Assembly: GCA_021208645.1 (NCBI GenBank)
Contig: JAJOJL010000146.1
Span: forward strand, 49,812 to 113,811
DNA length: 64,000 nucleotides
Direction of reading: 5' to 3'
From: Bacillus sp. (in: firmicutes)
GTDB lineage: Bacteria > Bacillota > Bacilli > Bacillales > Salisediminibacteriaceae
The notes below the pieces were generated by a model, which was not told the origin of the DNA, made no database searches, and saw nothing but the letters and a program-made list of their open reading frames with translations. A program made the translations under genes and the position numbers. Positions 38,236 to 47,618 of the stretch are shown here, in pieces (the first letter of the stretch is position 1; every line of letters begins with the position of its first letter).

Positions 38236-39087
38236 ATGAGTTGCGATTGTCACGATTTTGAAAATAATATTTTAAATACAAACCAAGTTCTTCGCATCAT
38301 AAAAGAAGCAGTTGAAAGGAAACAGCCCCTCTCACTAACACGATTTTCTCATGCAGAGTTAACGTATTTAAACTGGCAAAACCATCAAAAACTAGTAAAT
38401 AAAATGGAAAAATATCGTGAATATAATGGGGCGGACATACCCATCGAAAAGTTAACAACTATGTTAATAGAGTCTGTGAAAAATACTACTATCACTGGTT
38501 TTATCCCTCAAGCATTTGCAAAATATACAACCCATCCTAGGGACCAAAATAATGGTTGGTACTGGTACAACTTGACAAAGGAATTTCTCCATCGTGAGAA
38601 TTTTATGCCTGAATCTATATGTTCTGTTTGGTCTACCCAAGAGATGGTCTATAAAAGACGTTTTTGGAAGCTCCTTAGTGGCCGTTCCATAGCCATTGTC
38701 GGTCGTAGGGCGAAGGAAGCTGTTGACCACTTTAATAATAATGGAGCAAATGTAACAGAAGCAATCGAACTGGACGGGATAAATAAAGTAAACGAAGTAA
38801 AAGAATATTTAACCAATAAAGATTGGGAGATTGCCATCATTTCTGCCGGTATTCCTGCAACGATACTAACTCCTCAACTTGCAAATGAAACAGGAAGGGT
38901 AGTTATAGATTTTGGTCATGGCTTAGATCGGATTATTGATGGTGAAAAATTTGATTTTGCCCACTTAGTACAAGGTTGGCAGGAAAAAAAGGGAAATCAA
39001 CGAGTGAAACAACAGATATCAACAAAGCACAGCGTTGGCTTAAACGTAGGTTTAACCGAAAAAAGAAATTTAAATAAATCTTTTTAG
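38236..39087 (+). CDS. GT-D fold glycosyltransferase (paralogue 2)
   Basis: A 283-residue tandem duplicate of the preceding gene (CDCHDF start, LTRFSHAELTYLNWQN, CSVWSTQEMVYKRRFWKLL, VIDFGHGLDRIIDG). It is well over half identical by eye, but has an extra basic tail of about 30 residues. Spacing of 16 bases shows one operon. The retained motifs in both copies suggest distinct acceptors or linkages rather than decay. Confidence 0.82.
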   Translation: MSCDCHDFENNILNTNQVLRIIKEAVERKQPLSLTRFSHAELTYLNWQNHQKLVNKMEKYREYNGADIPIEKLTTMLIESVKNTTITGFIPQAFAKYTTHPRDQNNGWYWYNLTKEFLHRENFMPESICSVWSTQEMVYKRRFWKLLSGRSIAIVGRRAKEAVDHFNNNGANVTEAIELDGINKVNEVKEYLTNKDWEIAIISAGIPATILTPQLANETGRVVIDFGHGLDRIIDGEKFDFAHLVQGWQEKKGNQRVKQQISTKHSVGLNVGLTEKRNLNKSF

Positions 39088-39102
39088 AAGGGAGAAATTT
39101 AA

Positions 39103-40052
39103 ATGCCTTCTAACCACCCGGAGTCACACTTACAATTATCTACTGAAGAAATCAAAAGGGTATGCGAATGTTATGAACTAGGAGATAACGAAAAAAAGCC
39201 CTATTTATTTAGCAGTAAAACGAATGTAAATATATACATTCAAACCACCACAGGAAAATATGTCATTCGTAGTATTAGAGATCCAATTACAGAAAAAAGA
39301 GTGAACTATGTTCAAGAACTACTCACATATCTTCAAAAAAAACCACATACCTGTTATCCAATCTTTGAAAAATTACGAGGGTAACTTTCTTACCCATATT
39401 AATAACAAAGTTATTCAAGTAACTCCATTTATTGAAGCTACAACCTATAACTATGATATTAAACAACTACATTCCAATGCAAAAATGCTTCGAACTATTC
39501 ATGATGTTTAAAAACTATAAGCAGGGGCCACTTCCAAGTTACTCTATCCATCCAACAAACGAACGATTAGATTGTGAGTTAACTAAACTTCTTGAGAAAA
39601 AGAAACTCCATCGTTCCAAGACCATTAGTAGAATCGAGAAGTTAAACTTGGAAATAGTAAATCACTCAAAAAATGCTGAAAAGAATCCTTTACCAACGAC
39701 AATCATTCACGATGATTGGCACCCTAAAAACCTGCTTTACAACAAAGATGGAACGGTAGCTTATGTATTAGATTATGATGGATTTCAACGTGCGGAACGT
39801 ATTTACGATGTAGCTTACTCCCTATATCAACTACAATCAAAAAAGAACAAAGCCTTTATCCAACCATTTTTAGATACCTACGGAAAATTGTTACCGGAGG
39901 AAGAGGAGTTACTGCCTTTTATAGTAGCAAAAGTAGCATTTTGGTTTGTTCTACAATATAGGGACTACCCTAAGCATTTAGATTCCCAATTAGAAAAGCA
40001 TGAGCCGTTTATCAATAATTTAATGTACTCAGGGATAACTAGCTTATTTTAA
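39103..40052 (+). CDS. Aminoglycoside phosphotransferase-like (CotS-type) kinase, two frameshifts
   Basis: Three frames give one protein of about 316 residues. The N-lobe strand KYVIRSIRD is in the first, VTPFIEATT in the second, and the catalytic loop IIHDDWHPKNLLYN and metal Asp VLDYDGFQ in the third. Breaks are at an A8 run (39335-39342) and near 39504-39512. The fold is that of APH/choline/homoserine kinases, which also covers spore coat CotS proteins. In this operon it may phosphorylate a sugar or a coat protein. MITE copy 2 lies 40 bases after its stop. Confidence 0.78.
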
Positions 40053-40091
40053 CTATAAGAGTCTGTTCAACAATATCAGGGTTAAATTAAT

Positions 40092-40263
40092 GGCTCTGTT
40101 AGTGGATAATGTTGATTTTGGATATACGTTGATTTTGCGAAAGGAGCGAGACTCCAGCGGGAAAAGCAACGGCTGAAGACCCCGCAGGGACGAGGAGGCT
40201 GAAGCGTTGCCCGCGGAAAGCGAGCTCCTGTAGCAAAAATCAACAACAAAGACTAACAGAGCC
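40092..40263. mobile_element. MITE copy 2 (172 bp) with 8-bp target duplication
   Basis: Same GGCTCTGTTAGT ends as copy 1 and near-identical interior. The flanks are direct repeats AAATTAAT (40084-40091 and 40264-40271). The target differs from that of copy 1, which proves independent insertion. Both copies sit in intergenic space. Confidence 0.86.
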
Positions 40264-40342
40264 AAATTAATTGAACAGACTCATATCCATTGCCAATATA
40301 CTTAAGGAAGAATAAGCTCTAACAATACTTTAAAATCAAAAT

Positions 40343-40376
40343 AAAAAAGCAACCAGTTTATTTTTCTAGTTGCTTG
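40343..40376 (-). terminator. Terminator of YrzF-like kinase gene
   Basis: Minus strand AAGCAACTAG/CTGGTTGCTT with a T6 tail, just downstream of the kinase stop. Confidence 0.85.
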
Positions 40377-40387
40377 TCCCATGCTAT

Positions 40388-40984
40388 TTATTCATGGGAA
40401 AGATATTTTTTTATGGTACTTTTCCATGAGTCATACATCCCTCTGTCCTTTTCCTTCACTTGAGCAGCAAACTCTTCTAAAACACCTAGTTTATAAATTT
40501 TCTTACATAATTTTTTCGGCTCATTTACTTCCTTTTTTCTCGAATGGCAATGATCGATGAATTTAATTCTTTCATCCTTCGTTACCAGTAGGTGCCTTAA
40601 ATTCGCATCCCAACGAGTGAATTTTAACCGTCTCATCTCTTTAAACAAGTCAATAATTTGATCTGTGATCCATGGCGGGATTGATTGCTTCTTCTGTAAA
40701 AACTCAAGTAAAGTGGGGCCTTTAATGTATTCCATAATAATGTAATTGGATCCTGTTTCAAATATAGTTGGAAAAAAAGGAGAATCACCAGCATCCCTTA
40801 ACACTTCTGCTTCAGCTTTTTTATGGTAGTTATGGTGATAAACTTTTGCACATTTGTCCTCTGACAATTTAAAAACTGCCCCCTGAGCACCAGTTCCGAT
40901 TAACTCAAAACCAGCAGGATTCGATACAACTTTTGAGTATAGCTTACCTTCAGGTTTAATCACAATTGCTTCTAATTCTTTCAA
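40388..40984 (-). CDS. Small serine/threonine-kinase-like protein (YrzF type)
   Basis: A 198-residue kinase-fold protein. The Gly-rich loop (GTGAQGAV, about 30-37), Lys about 47 in CAKVYH, hinge IIMEYIKG, the catalytic loop RWDANLRHLLV and the metal Asp in IKFIDH are present. Thus the core survives without the lower C-lobe. B. subtilis YrzF is of this kind. It lies at the end of a minus-strand unit with a UXS-like epimerase and a GT2. It may phosphorylate a glycan or coat protein (inference). Confidence 0.78.
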   Translation of the reverse strand: MKELEAIVIKPEGKLYSKVVSNPAGFELIGTGAQGAVFKLSEDKCAKVYHHNYHKKAEAEVLRDAGDSPFFPTIFETGSNYIIMEYIKGPTLLEFLQKKQSIPPWITDQIIDLFKEMRRLKFTRWDANLRHLLVTKDERIKFIDHCHSRKKEVNEPKKLCKKIYKLGVLEEFAAQVKEKDRGMYDSWKSTIKKYLSHE

Positions 40985-41057
40985 TCTCTAAACACCCCCT
41001 TTCTACTTGACCATAATGAAACCTATTTTGAAGGATGTCACCGTCAAAACTGACAAG

Positions 41058-42071
41058 CTATTTAAAAAAATTCATACTAAAGATATAGTACAAATTTTTA
41101 TTTAGTTGTAGACCGTTGCTTTCAAGATAATCAATTATTCTTTCGCTCTTTTTTTCACCTAAGACAATTATCGAATCAACATGACCTTTACTTACTGATT
41201 TCACAGCCCTTTTGGCTTTTGATTTCCAATCACTCAACACATCGATAGACTTTGTTACGGTCATTCCACTATGAATAGCAATATTACTCTTATAATTGTT
41301 AACCCCTTCCTTAGAGCCAATAACTATGATTTTTGGCGACGATATCCCTCTTCGTTTTAGATTTCTCTGAATAGCCCTAGAAGAAGTTACTTGTATTTCA
41401 TTACTCGTTTTATAATTATTTCGGTGGGCTAATGAGCTTGGATTCACACGATAATTTAATAACACCTTCGGAACCTTCTCTATGTCGCCCTTCTCTAGTA
41501 ATTTAAGCCATAATTCATGGTCATACGTTATCGTATAATCAGGGTTATACCCTCCTACTTCCATAAATACTTCCTTAGAAAACATCATGGAACTATGAAT
41601 GACTGGACTTCCAAATATCATTTGATTTCTTATACTTTCCCTTGACTGAAAATAATTATTTCGTTTTTCCCCTATTTTCAACTTCTTAATAGGCAGTTTG
41701 GGATGGTCAGTAAAATATTTTACGAGTGTCCCTATTCCTACTAAATCAGGATGCTTCTTCAGGTAGTTGACTTGTTCTTCAATTCTTTTAGGGTAACTGA
41801 TATCATCAGCATCATTAATGGCAATCCATTCTCCATGAGCTTTATGAATTCCTAGATTTAACGCTTGAGCAGCACCTCTATTTTTCTTAAAATGTATAAC
41901 TCTTGCCCGCTTATCCTTAATAGTATTTAAAATAGATTTTGTAGAATCTGTGGACCCATCATTCACAATAATTAACTCGATATTTGTATAGGTTTGTGCT
42001 AAAACACTATCCACTGCTTCCTGAAGATACTTCTCTCCATTGTATACAGACATAATAATTGAAATAAGCAT
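41058..42071 (-). CDS. Family 2 glycosyltransferase
   Basis: A 337-residue GT-A enzyme: IIMSVYNGEKYLQEAV, IIVNDGSTDSTKS, the metal site NDADDISYPKR, and YDHELWLKLLEKG. Its C-terminal tail resembles that of the GT at 36421-37413. It follows the epimerase gene by 45 bases and is probably cotranscribed with it and with the YrzF-like kinase. Confidence 0.9.
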   Translation of the reverse strand: MLISIIMSVYNGEKYLQEAVDSVLAQTYTNIELIIVNDGSTDSTKSILNTIKDKRARVIHFKKNRGAAQALNLGIHKAHGEWIAINDADDISYPKRIEEQVNYLKKHPDLVGIGTLVKYFTDHPKLPIKKLKIGEKRNNYFQSRESIRNQMIFGSPVIHSSMMFSKEVFMEVGGYNPDYTITYDHELWLKLLEKGDIEKVPKVLLNYRVNPSSLAHRNNYKTSNEIQVTSSRAIQRNLKRRGISSPKIIVIGSKEGVNNYKSNIAIHSGMTVTKSIDVLSDWKSKAKRAVKSVSKGHVDSIIVLGEKKSERIIDYLESNGLQLNKNLYYIFSMNFFK

Positions 42072-42116
42072 ATGACAGCCTCCGATAATAGTTTCCTTCC
42101 CCGTAGCTTTGAATGC

Positions 42117-43078
42117 CTAAAGGTAGTCCATTTTGTGCTTATAAGCTTCTAACGTCATACTAAGACCTTCTTCCAAACTTACCTTTGGTTCCCAATTTAG
42201 TAACCTTTTGGCTTTATCAATAATCGGTCGACGCTGCTTTGGGTCATCCTCTGGAAGGGGATGAAAGGTTATTTTACTCGCCGTTCCGGAAATCCTTTTC
42301 ACCATACGTGCCACGTCAAGAATGGAATACTCATGAGGATTTCCAATATTTATAACCTCTCCATTTGCTTCTTCTCTCTCCATCATTAATTGTAGACCCC
42401 TTACAGTATCCGTAACATAACAGAAAGATCGTGTCTGTTCCCCTGTACCATAAACAGTAATATCGTCTCCCTTTAATGCTTGAGAGACAAAGTTGGAGAT
42501 CACCCTGCCATCATCATTTCTCAGCCCTGCAGAATACGTATTAAAAATTCGGGCCACTTTTACCTTTACACCATACAACTTATGATATAAATAACAATAG
42601 ACTTCACCTAACCGTTTTGATTCATCATAACAAGCCCTTGGGCCCCATGTATTAACCGAACCACGATACTTTTCATGCTGGGGATGTACCTCTGGATCTC
42701 CATATACTTCACTCGTACTGGTAAATACAAGCTTTGCACCTGTTTGCCGGGCTAACTCGAGCATATTTTTAGTACCAGTTGTATTAATATCAATCGTAGC
42801 AAAAGGGCTTTTTTGATAAAAAACAGGAGAGGCAGGAGAGGCTAAATGATAAATTTCATCTATCCCTTTTAACTCTTTTTCTTTTATAATTTGACTGGAA
42901 CAAACATCTGTCTGAATAAATACAAAGTTTTTATTCTGTAATAAAGAAGTTAAATTCTTTTTTTTCCTGAAGATAAATTATCTATTCCGATAACAAAATG
43001 ACCTTTTGACAGGAGGTCATTTACTAGGTGGGACCCTAAAAAACCTGCTGCGCCAGTTATCACTGTTTTCGTTGTCAC
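42117..43078 (-). CDS. NAD-dependent epimerase, UDP-glucuronate decarboxylase-like, frameshifted
   Basis: About 320 residues in the corrected frame. The NAD motif [14 protein letters not shown] starts the protein at GTG 43078 (GGGGTGA upstream). The frame closes at a T8/A8 run (42958-42965); one added A restores [16 protein letters not shown] and runs into the long second part. That part has [11 protein letters not shown], the catalytic YDESKR (UXS type, not YxxxK of GalE) and [19 protein letters not shown] makes UDP-xylose from the product of Ugd, encoded 11 kb to the left. Confidence 0.85.
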
Positions 43079-43271
43079 TTCGATCACCCCACGAAAGTAG
43101 CATTTATACTTTCACGGTATTCGCTAATAGAATTATTGACAGTTTATATGTCTAGGTAAGTTGACACATTTTTATAATCGTTCTGGATTTTCGATGGCTG
43201 GTGGGGGAATCAATGTTTACAGCCATTTTTTTTGAAAAATTATTCCTTCATTAGAAGAGAATCGTAGAATA

Positions 43272-43299
43272 CAAAAAAACTCCATTTCACAATGGAGTT
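43272..43299 (-). terminator. azoR terminator
   Basis: Minus strand AACTCCAT/ATGGAGTT stem with a T7 tail. Confidence 0.82.
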
Positions 43300-43315
43300 A
43301 TAGAGGTTGTTTTAA

Positions 43316-43963
43316 TTAATAGATGGGCATTAAATTAAAATCACCGGCAGCTTTTATCGCTTGCTCTTTCCCTTCCAGCATGATTCTTTCTACTTCTCCA
43401 GGCTTATGGTCTAACCCTTCCACAATGATAGAAGGTAGCACCTCTACACCAAGGAAGCTTAGAATGCCTGTGACATAGGAATCACCATACTCAGGAATTG
43501 GCTTACCAGTGTAGACACCACCACGGCTGTGAATATGAATAGCCAGCTTATTTCCAGACCAACCAACAGGACCTTGTTTTGTATAGTGGAACGTGCGCCC
43601 ATCAATACTGATCGTATCAAAATACGCCTTTAATAAAGGGGGAACCCCTAAATTCCAAAGTGGCGAAGATATAACAATCTTATCTGCTTGAATAAATTGT
43701 TCCGTCAAATTATTAATGGCGGTCAGTTTAACCTTCTCAGACCCTGTTAATTTATAATATGGCACATTCATTCTTAATTTCTTCCATGCATTGAGCACTT
43801 CTAAGTCAATAAGTGGAATCGTTTCTTCGTATAAATCGAGCCTTTCAATCGTATCATCAGGATTTTTCTTGGCATACTCTTCTAAAAAATAGTTGGCAAT
43901 GATAGTGCTTTTTGATGCCTCATCTGAATGTGGAGACGCTTTAATATAAAGTAAGTTAGCCAT
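43316..43963 (-). CDS. azoR: FMN-dependent NADH-azoreductase
   Basis: A 215-residue flavodoxin-fold reductase with the family stretches LLYIKASPHSDEASKS, VISSPLWNLGVPPLLKAYFD and HIHSRGGVYTG. It reduces quinones and azo dyes with two electrons, protecting against thiol-reactive quinones. ATG at 43963 follows AGAAGGTG; GTG just before it is possible. A TACGT...ACGTA inverted repeat at 44025-44039 could be an operator. It lies downstream of doxX but a repeat and a terminator separate them. Confidence 0.92.
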   Translation of the reverse strand: MANLLYIKASPHSDEASKSTIIANYFLEEYAKKNPDDTIERLDLYEETIPLIDLEVLNAWKKLRMNVPYYKLTGSEKVKLTAINNLTEQFIQADKIVISSPLWNLGVPPLLKAYFDTISIDGRTFHYTKQGPVGWSGNKLAIHIHSRGGVYTGKPIPEYGDSYVTGILSFLGVEVLPSIIVEGLDHKPGEVERIMLEGKEQAIKAAGDFNLMPIY

Positions 43964-44070
43964 CACTACACCTTCTTTTCTTTTTTTGATTGTTTTGATA
44001 CTTTAATAATACTTGAAATAATGTTACGTAGTTCACGTACAATGTGAAAAATTTGGGAACATTAAATAAG

Positions 44071-44215
44071 AAAAGCGCAAGGGGTCCACCTATCGAAGCG
44101 GCAACGCACGCGTTGCCTATCCGACAAGCAAATGCTTTTGACCGATAAAAAGCGCTTTTTGCTTTTTATTCGGGCAAAACATTTGACCTCGAGCCGATGA
44201 CGCCTGAAGCTAGAC
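44071..44215. repeat. Structured repeat related to 14820-14996
   Basis: About 145 bp that starts AAGCGCAAGG and ends GAAGCTAGAC, like the first element. It holds internal palindromes GGCAACGC/GCGTTGCC and AAAAAGCGCTTTTT. It lies between the azoR promoter and the doxX terminator. No coding potential. Confidence 0.65.
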
Positions 44216-44252
44216 ATTCGAAGAATTATATGCTTTCTTATTCATTAAAAAA

Positions 44253-44280
44253 GAACCTTGATTTCTCAAGGTTCATAAAA
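44253..44280 (-). terminator. doxX terminator
   Basis: Minus strand GAACCTTGA/TCAAGGTTC, 4-base loop, T6 tail. Confidence 0.87.
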
Positions 44281-44310
44281 GGGGGTATGAAAAACAGTTA
44301 AAAACTGATG

Positions 44311-44814
44311 TTACGCAGTAGTTTCTGCAGATGCTCTTCCTTTAAACAGTTTTGCACGTAGGTAAGGAATTACCCAGCGGTCTCCACCGTAACGTCCAGC
44401 ATTATAACCTGCAGCTAAGATAAAGATAGTCAATAAAACCATCCATGGGTTTGAGGAGATCGTTCCAGCAAACATAAACGCAAAGTTCATCATGATTCCA
44501 AAGAAGGCAGCAGCCGTTGTTAAAACACCAAGTAATAACCCGATTCCTACTAATAATTCTCCCCAAGCGACCATGAAACTAAATACACCTGCATTCGGTA
44601 ATGCAACATTTTCAATAAATGCATGGTACGTCGGGTATTGTTGAGCTACCATTTCATTGTTTACTACTCCATTTAAGTAACCAGCAGCATTGAACGGCTC
44701 ACCAGTTACTTTTCCCCAACCAGCAGTCATCCAAGACCAACCAAGATATACACGTAATACTGTCAATATTCCAGCAGCAATTTTATTATTTCTAATGAAT
44801 TCCAAAAACATCAT
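44311..44814 (-). CDS. DoxX family membrane protein
   Basis: A 167-residue protein with four hydrophobic helices and the DoxX block VLRVYLGWSWMTAGWGKVTG. Family members assist thiosulfate:quinone oxidoreductases or respond to quinone and thiol stress. The start has GGAGGAATAA upstream. Nearby azoR suggests a shared quinone-stress role. A 14-bp palindrome and a perfect FNR-type palindrome lie upstream. Confidence 0.88.
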   Translation of the reverse strand: MMFLEFIRNNKIAAGILTVLRVYLGWSWMTAGWGKVTGEPFNAAGYLNGVVNNEMVAQQYPTYHAFIENVALPNAGVFSFMVAWGELLVGIGLLLGVLTTAAAFFGIMMNFAFMFAGTISSNPWMVLLTIFILAAGYNAGRYGGDRWVIPYLRAKLFKGRASAETTA

Positions 44815-44870
44815 TTATTCCTCCTCACGGTTTCCAATTTAAACATTTTTATCAATTAAGTTTAGGTTAT

Positions 44871-44884
44871 TTAGTGATCACTAA
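44871..44884. promoter_or_regulatory. Palindromic operator candidate upstream of doxX
   Basis: TTAGTGATCACTAA, a perfect 14-bp palindrome, just downstream of a minus-strand -10 candidate (TATACT, 44904-44899). The position suits a repressor; TTAGTnnnACTAA-like sites are used by HxlR/MarR regulators of azoreductases, but the regulator is not known here. Confidence 0.5.
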
Positions 44885-44968
44885 CTTACTTCACTATCAG
44901 TATATAATGGATTTCACTTCTATGAACGCTACAACTGTGAACAGTCCGTTGCAAACTAGTGAAGAAAG

Positions 44969-44986
44969 TGTGACAAAAGTCACACA
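44969..44986. promoter_or_regulatory. Perfect FNR/CRP-type palindrome
   Basis: GTGTGACAAAAGTCACAC contains TGTGA-N6-TCACA without mismatch. It lies between divergent doxX and MFS genes, about -72 from the predicted MFS start and about -85 from the predicted doxX start. Confidence 0.6.
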
Positions 44987-45015
44987 ATATGGTGGTTCCT
45001 TTTAGAATCCCCTCT

Positions 45016-45043
45016 TTGACAACCGAGAGCATCATTCTATACA
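45016..45043 (+). promoter_or_regulatory. SigA-type promoter of MFS gene
   Basis: TTGACA (45016-45021), 16-bp spacer, TATACA (45038-45043). Confidence 0.6.
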
Positions 45044-45153
45044 ATGAATACGAGACATTTCTAGTTACGAAATATTTTTTTTGAAGGGGCCGGTGGAATT
45101 ACTAAAAAGCCGGTGTTTCTTTTGTAAATTCAATTAGAAAGGGAAGCTTATCA

Positions 45154-46545
45154 TTGATCAAACAGCCCTCTCCAATAGACCAAACCCAAAAAAATAAATT
45201 AATTTTGCTATTATGTATACTTCTTACCTTTACGGTCATGAATGGGACTATGTTCAATGTTGCTATCCCTGACATTGCAGAGGAATTTCAGTTACTCCCT
45301 TCACAAGTAAGCTGGGTCATGACTGGATATATCCTCGTCTTTTCCATCGGTTCACTCATGTATGGGAAGTTAGCAGACATTTATCCAATAAAAACTCTAT
45401 TGACCGTTGGAATTATTTTATTTGCCACAGGAGCAACCCTTGGATTCATTTCCAATAGTTATCCAACTTTACTGGCAGCAAGAACATTACAGGCCATGGG
45501 TGGAGCTACTATCCCGGCCTTGTCTTTTATTATTCCAGCTAGATTCATGCCAAATGAGCGGGGAAAAGTGTTCGGGATTGTCTCATCCACTGTTGCATTT
45601 GCCTCCGGGGTCGGTCCTATTGCTGGAGGAATTGTGGGTGGTACATTCGACTGGAGGTTTCTGTTCATCTTCTCCATCCTATCTTTACTTGCCCTTCCAT
45701 TTTTAAGAAAGTGGTTACCAGATGAGGAAATACGATCAGGTAAAGTAGACATTCCAGGTGCAATTTTTATCGCCGGGACTGTAACAGGACTTCTCATACT
45801 AATTACTTCTAGTAATTGGTATGCTGCACTTGTTAGTCTCCTGTTTTTCTTGCTTTTTATCTGGCGAACTTTAACATATGACCAGCCATTTATTCAACCA
45901 CAAATGTTAAAAAATAAGTACTACGCTTCTGCCATTGCTACAAGCTTTCTAGGGACAATCTGTATGTTCGGAATGATCTTCGTTGTACCGATTATGGCGA
46001 GGGACCTTTATGAATTAACAACAGTTCAAATAGGTTTCCTCCTCTTTCCAGGTGCTATGGCTGCCGGTATCATTGGACAATATGGTGGGAAACTCATCGA
46101 CAAACATGGAAGTTATCCCGTGACTAGGATCGGTTTCCTATTAGTAATTGCAGGATCATTACTTATATCTACATTTATTGGTCTTCCCGTTTGGATCGTG
46201 GCATTCTGTATCTTAGTACAGTACATTGCCTTTCCTTTTATACAAAGCTCAACGGCAAACTTACTCACAATCATCATTCCTAAAGAAAAAACAGGCATTG
46301 GAATTGGCTTATTTAACCTATTAAATTTTTTGGCAGGTGCTATAGCCAGTGCTGTTTTTGGTTCCTTCTTGGATTTAAAGGTAGTAACTACACTATTGAA
46401 TCCCTTTGCACAAAATGGAGATGCCGCTATTTATGCCAATCTATTTATTGGACTATCAGCATTAGCAACCATTGCTGTTATCTTTTTCACCGTAATATTT
46501 AAGGGCTATGAACAAAAAAACAAGAAAGTTGATACGGTAAATTAA
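45154..46545 (+). CDS. MFS transporter, DHA2 (14-helix) type
   Basis: A 463-residue permease with about 14 hydrophobic helices. Motif A-like GKLADIYPIKTLL is in the first loop; the ARTLQAMGGATIPALSFIIPARF block resembles Tet(K)/Tet(L)-like and other drug-proton antiporters. The substrate is unknown. TTG at 45154 follows AGAAAGGGAAG by about 10 bases. It is divergent from doxX and followed by a strong terminator. Confidence 0.9.
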   Translation: MIKQPSPIDQTQKNKLILLLCILLTFTVMNGTMFNVAIPDIAEEFQLLPSQVSWVMTGYILVFSIGSLMYGKLADIYPIKTLLTVGIILFATGATLGFISNSYPTLLAARTLQAMGGATIPALSFIIPARFMPNERGKVFGIVSSTVAFASGVGPIAGGIVGGTFDWRFLFIFSILSLLALPFLRKWLPDEEIRSGKVDIPGAIFIAGTVTGLLILITSSNWYAALVSLLFFLLFIWRTLTYDQPFIQPQMLKNKYYASAIATSFLGTICMFGMIFVVPIMARDLYELTTVQIGFLLFPGAMAAGIIGQYGGKLIDKHGSYPVTRIGFLLVIAGSLLISTFIGLPVWIVAFCILVQYIAFPFIQSSTANLLTIIIPKEKTGIGIGLFNLLNFLAGAIASAVFGSFLDLKVVTTLLNPFAQNGDAAIYANLFIGLSALATIAVIFFTVIFKGYEQKNKKVDTVN

Positions 46546-46586
46546 AAGCTGTGCAGATGCCTTAAACCGCCATCTGCACAGCTTTT
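46544..46586 (+). terminator. MFS gene terminator
   Basis: A 16-bp stem (AAAAGCTGTGCAGATG and its complement) with an 11-base loop, overlapping the stop codon. Confidence 0.9.
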
Positions 46587-46751
46587 CTCCTCTCACCTTC
46601 GTGCCTATCCTAAATCACTTATCATTGGCACCACTTTGACTATCCTAATAACTATGTATCGAATATCCCCAAACAATATATAATGCAGTAACAAGAGTTT
46701 CGTAGTCTCAATGTGCCATATGCAATACAAAAAGAAAGGAAGGCTCCATTT

Positions 46752-47537
46752 ATGCTTTTATCCATTGTATTAAGCTGGAATCGGCCGATTTTATTAGGAA
46801 GAACTATTGAATCTTATCTAAAAAATACCTCTATTCCACATCGACTAATAGTCGTTGATAACGGCTCACAACCTGAAACGATCACCTTACTGAAAAACAC
46901 AGCAACACTCAATGAAATCAAAGTTGTATATTTAACTGAAAATAAAGGTGGGGCGGCATTTAACCATATTCTTGACATGGAAAACTTGAAACCGTATACG
47001 TACGTTCATTTTTCAGAAAACGATATTGAATATTTACCTGGGTGGGACGAAGTATTAATAAAGAAACTAAAAACCTTTCCTGAAGTTGGCCAACTTTCTC
47101 CATTTTCTCCATTTCCCCAAACAAAGGAAGGAGAATATTCATGGGAAAAAGACGCAAAGATTTTCACAAGAAATAACCAATCTATTTATTTAGCAAAACT
47201 TAATGTGGGAACTACTTGCCTAATAAGAAAAGAAATTATTGAGAGTGGGCTTCGCTGGGATAGTTTAAATACAAAGGAGGGTCTACATTTCCCCCATGAT
47301 GGCCGTTTTTCAAGACAGATAAAGAAGTTAGGCTGGAAAGTTGCTTTTAATGATCAGTACGTTGTAAAAAATTGGGGCCATACCATCACCGAACTTCAAC
47401 GGGATTTAGATTACTATGTCAAAAATCATAAAGGAAAATCCTTTCACCGATTTAAAGAAAGACTAAAAGAGTTAGGATATAAGCTAAAAAAGAAGGACGG
47501 GGAATTTGTTTTACAACCCATTAATCGTAGACGATAA
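46752..47537 (+). CDS. Family 2 glycosyltransferase, short form
   Basis: A 261-residue GT-A protein: IVLSWNRPILLGRTIESYL, LIVVDNGSQPET, and HFSENDIEYLPGW in the place of the usual DxD, so the metal site reads END. The acceptor half has a HFPHDGRFSRQIKKLGWK stretch. ATG at 46752 follows GGAAGG. It stands alone between a terminator and the convergent kinase gene. Confidence 0.85.
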   Translation: MLLSIVLSWNRPILLGRTIESYLKNTSIPHRLIVVDNGSQPETITLLKNTATLNEIKVVYLTENKGGAAFNHILDMENLKPYTYVHFSENDIEYLPGWDEVLIKKLKTFPEVGQLSPFSPFPQTKEGEYSWEKDAKIFTRNNQSIYLAKLNVGTTCLIRKEIIESGLRWDSLNTKEGLHFPHDGRFSRQIKKLGWKVAFNDQYVVKNWGHTITELQRDLDYYVKNHKGKSFHRFKERLKELGYKLKKKDGEFVLQPINRRR

Positions 47538-47618
47538 TCCCCTAACGTTAACTAATCTGGAAAGGTATGGGCCTATTACAAAATGCAACATCTTAATGCG
47601 CGATTTTAACAATGGGGC

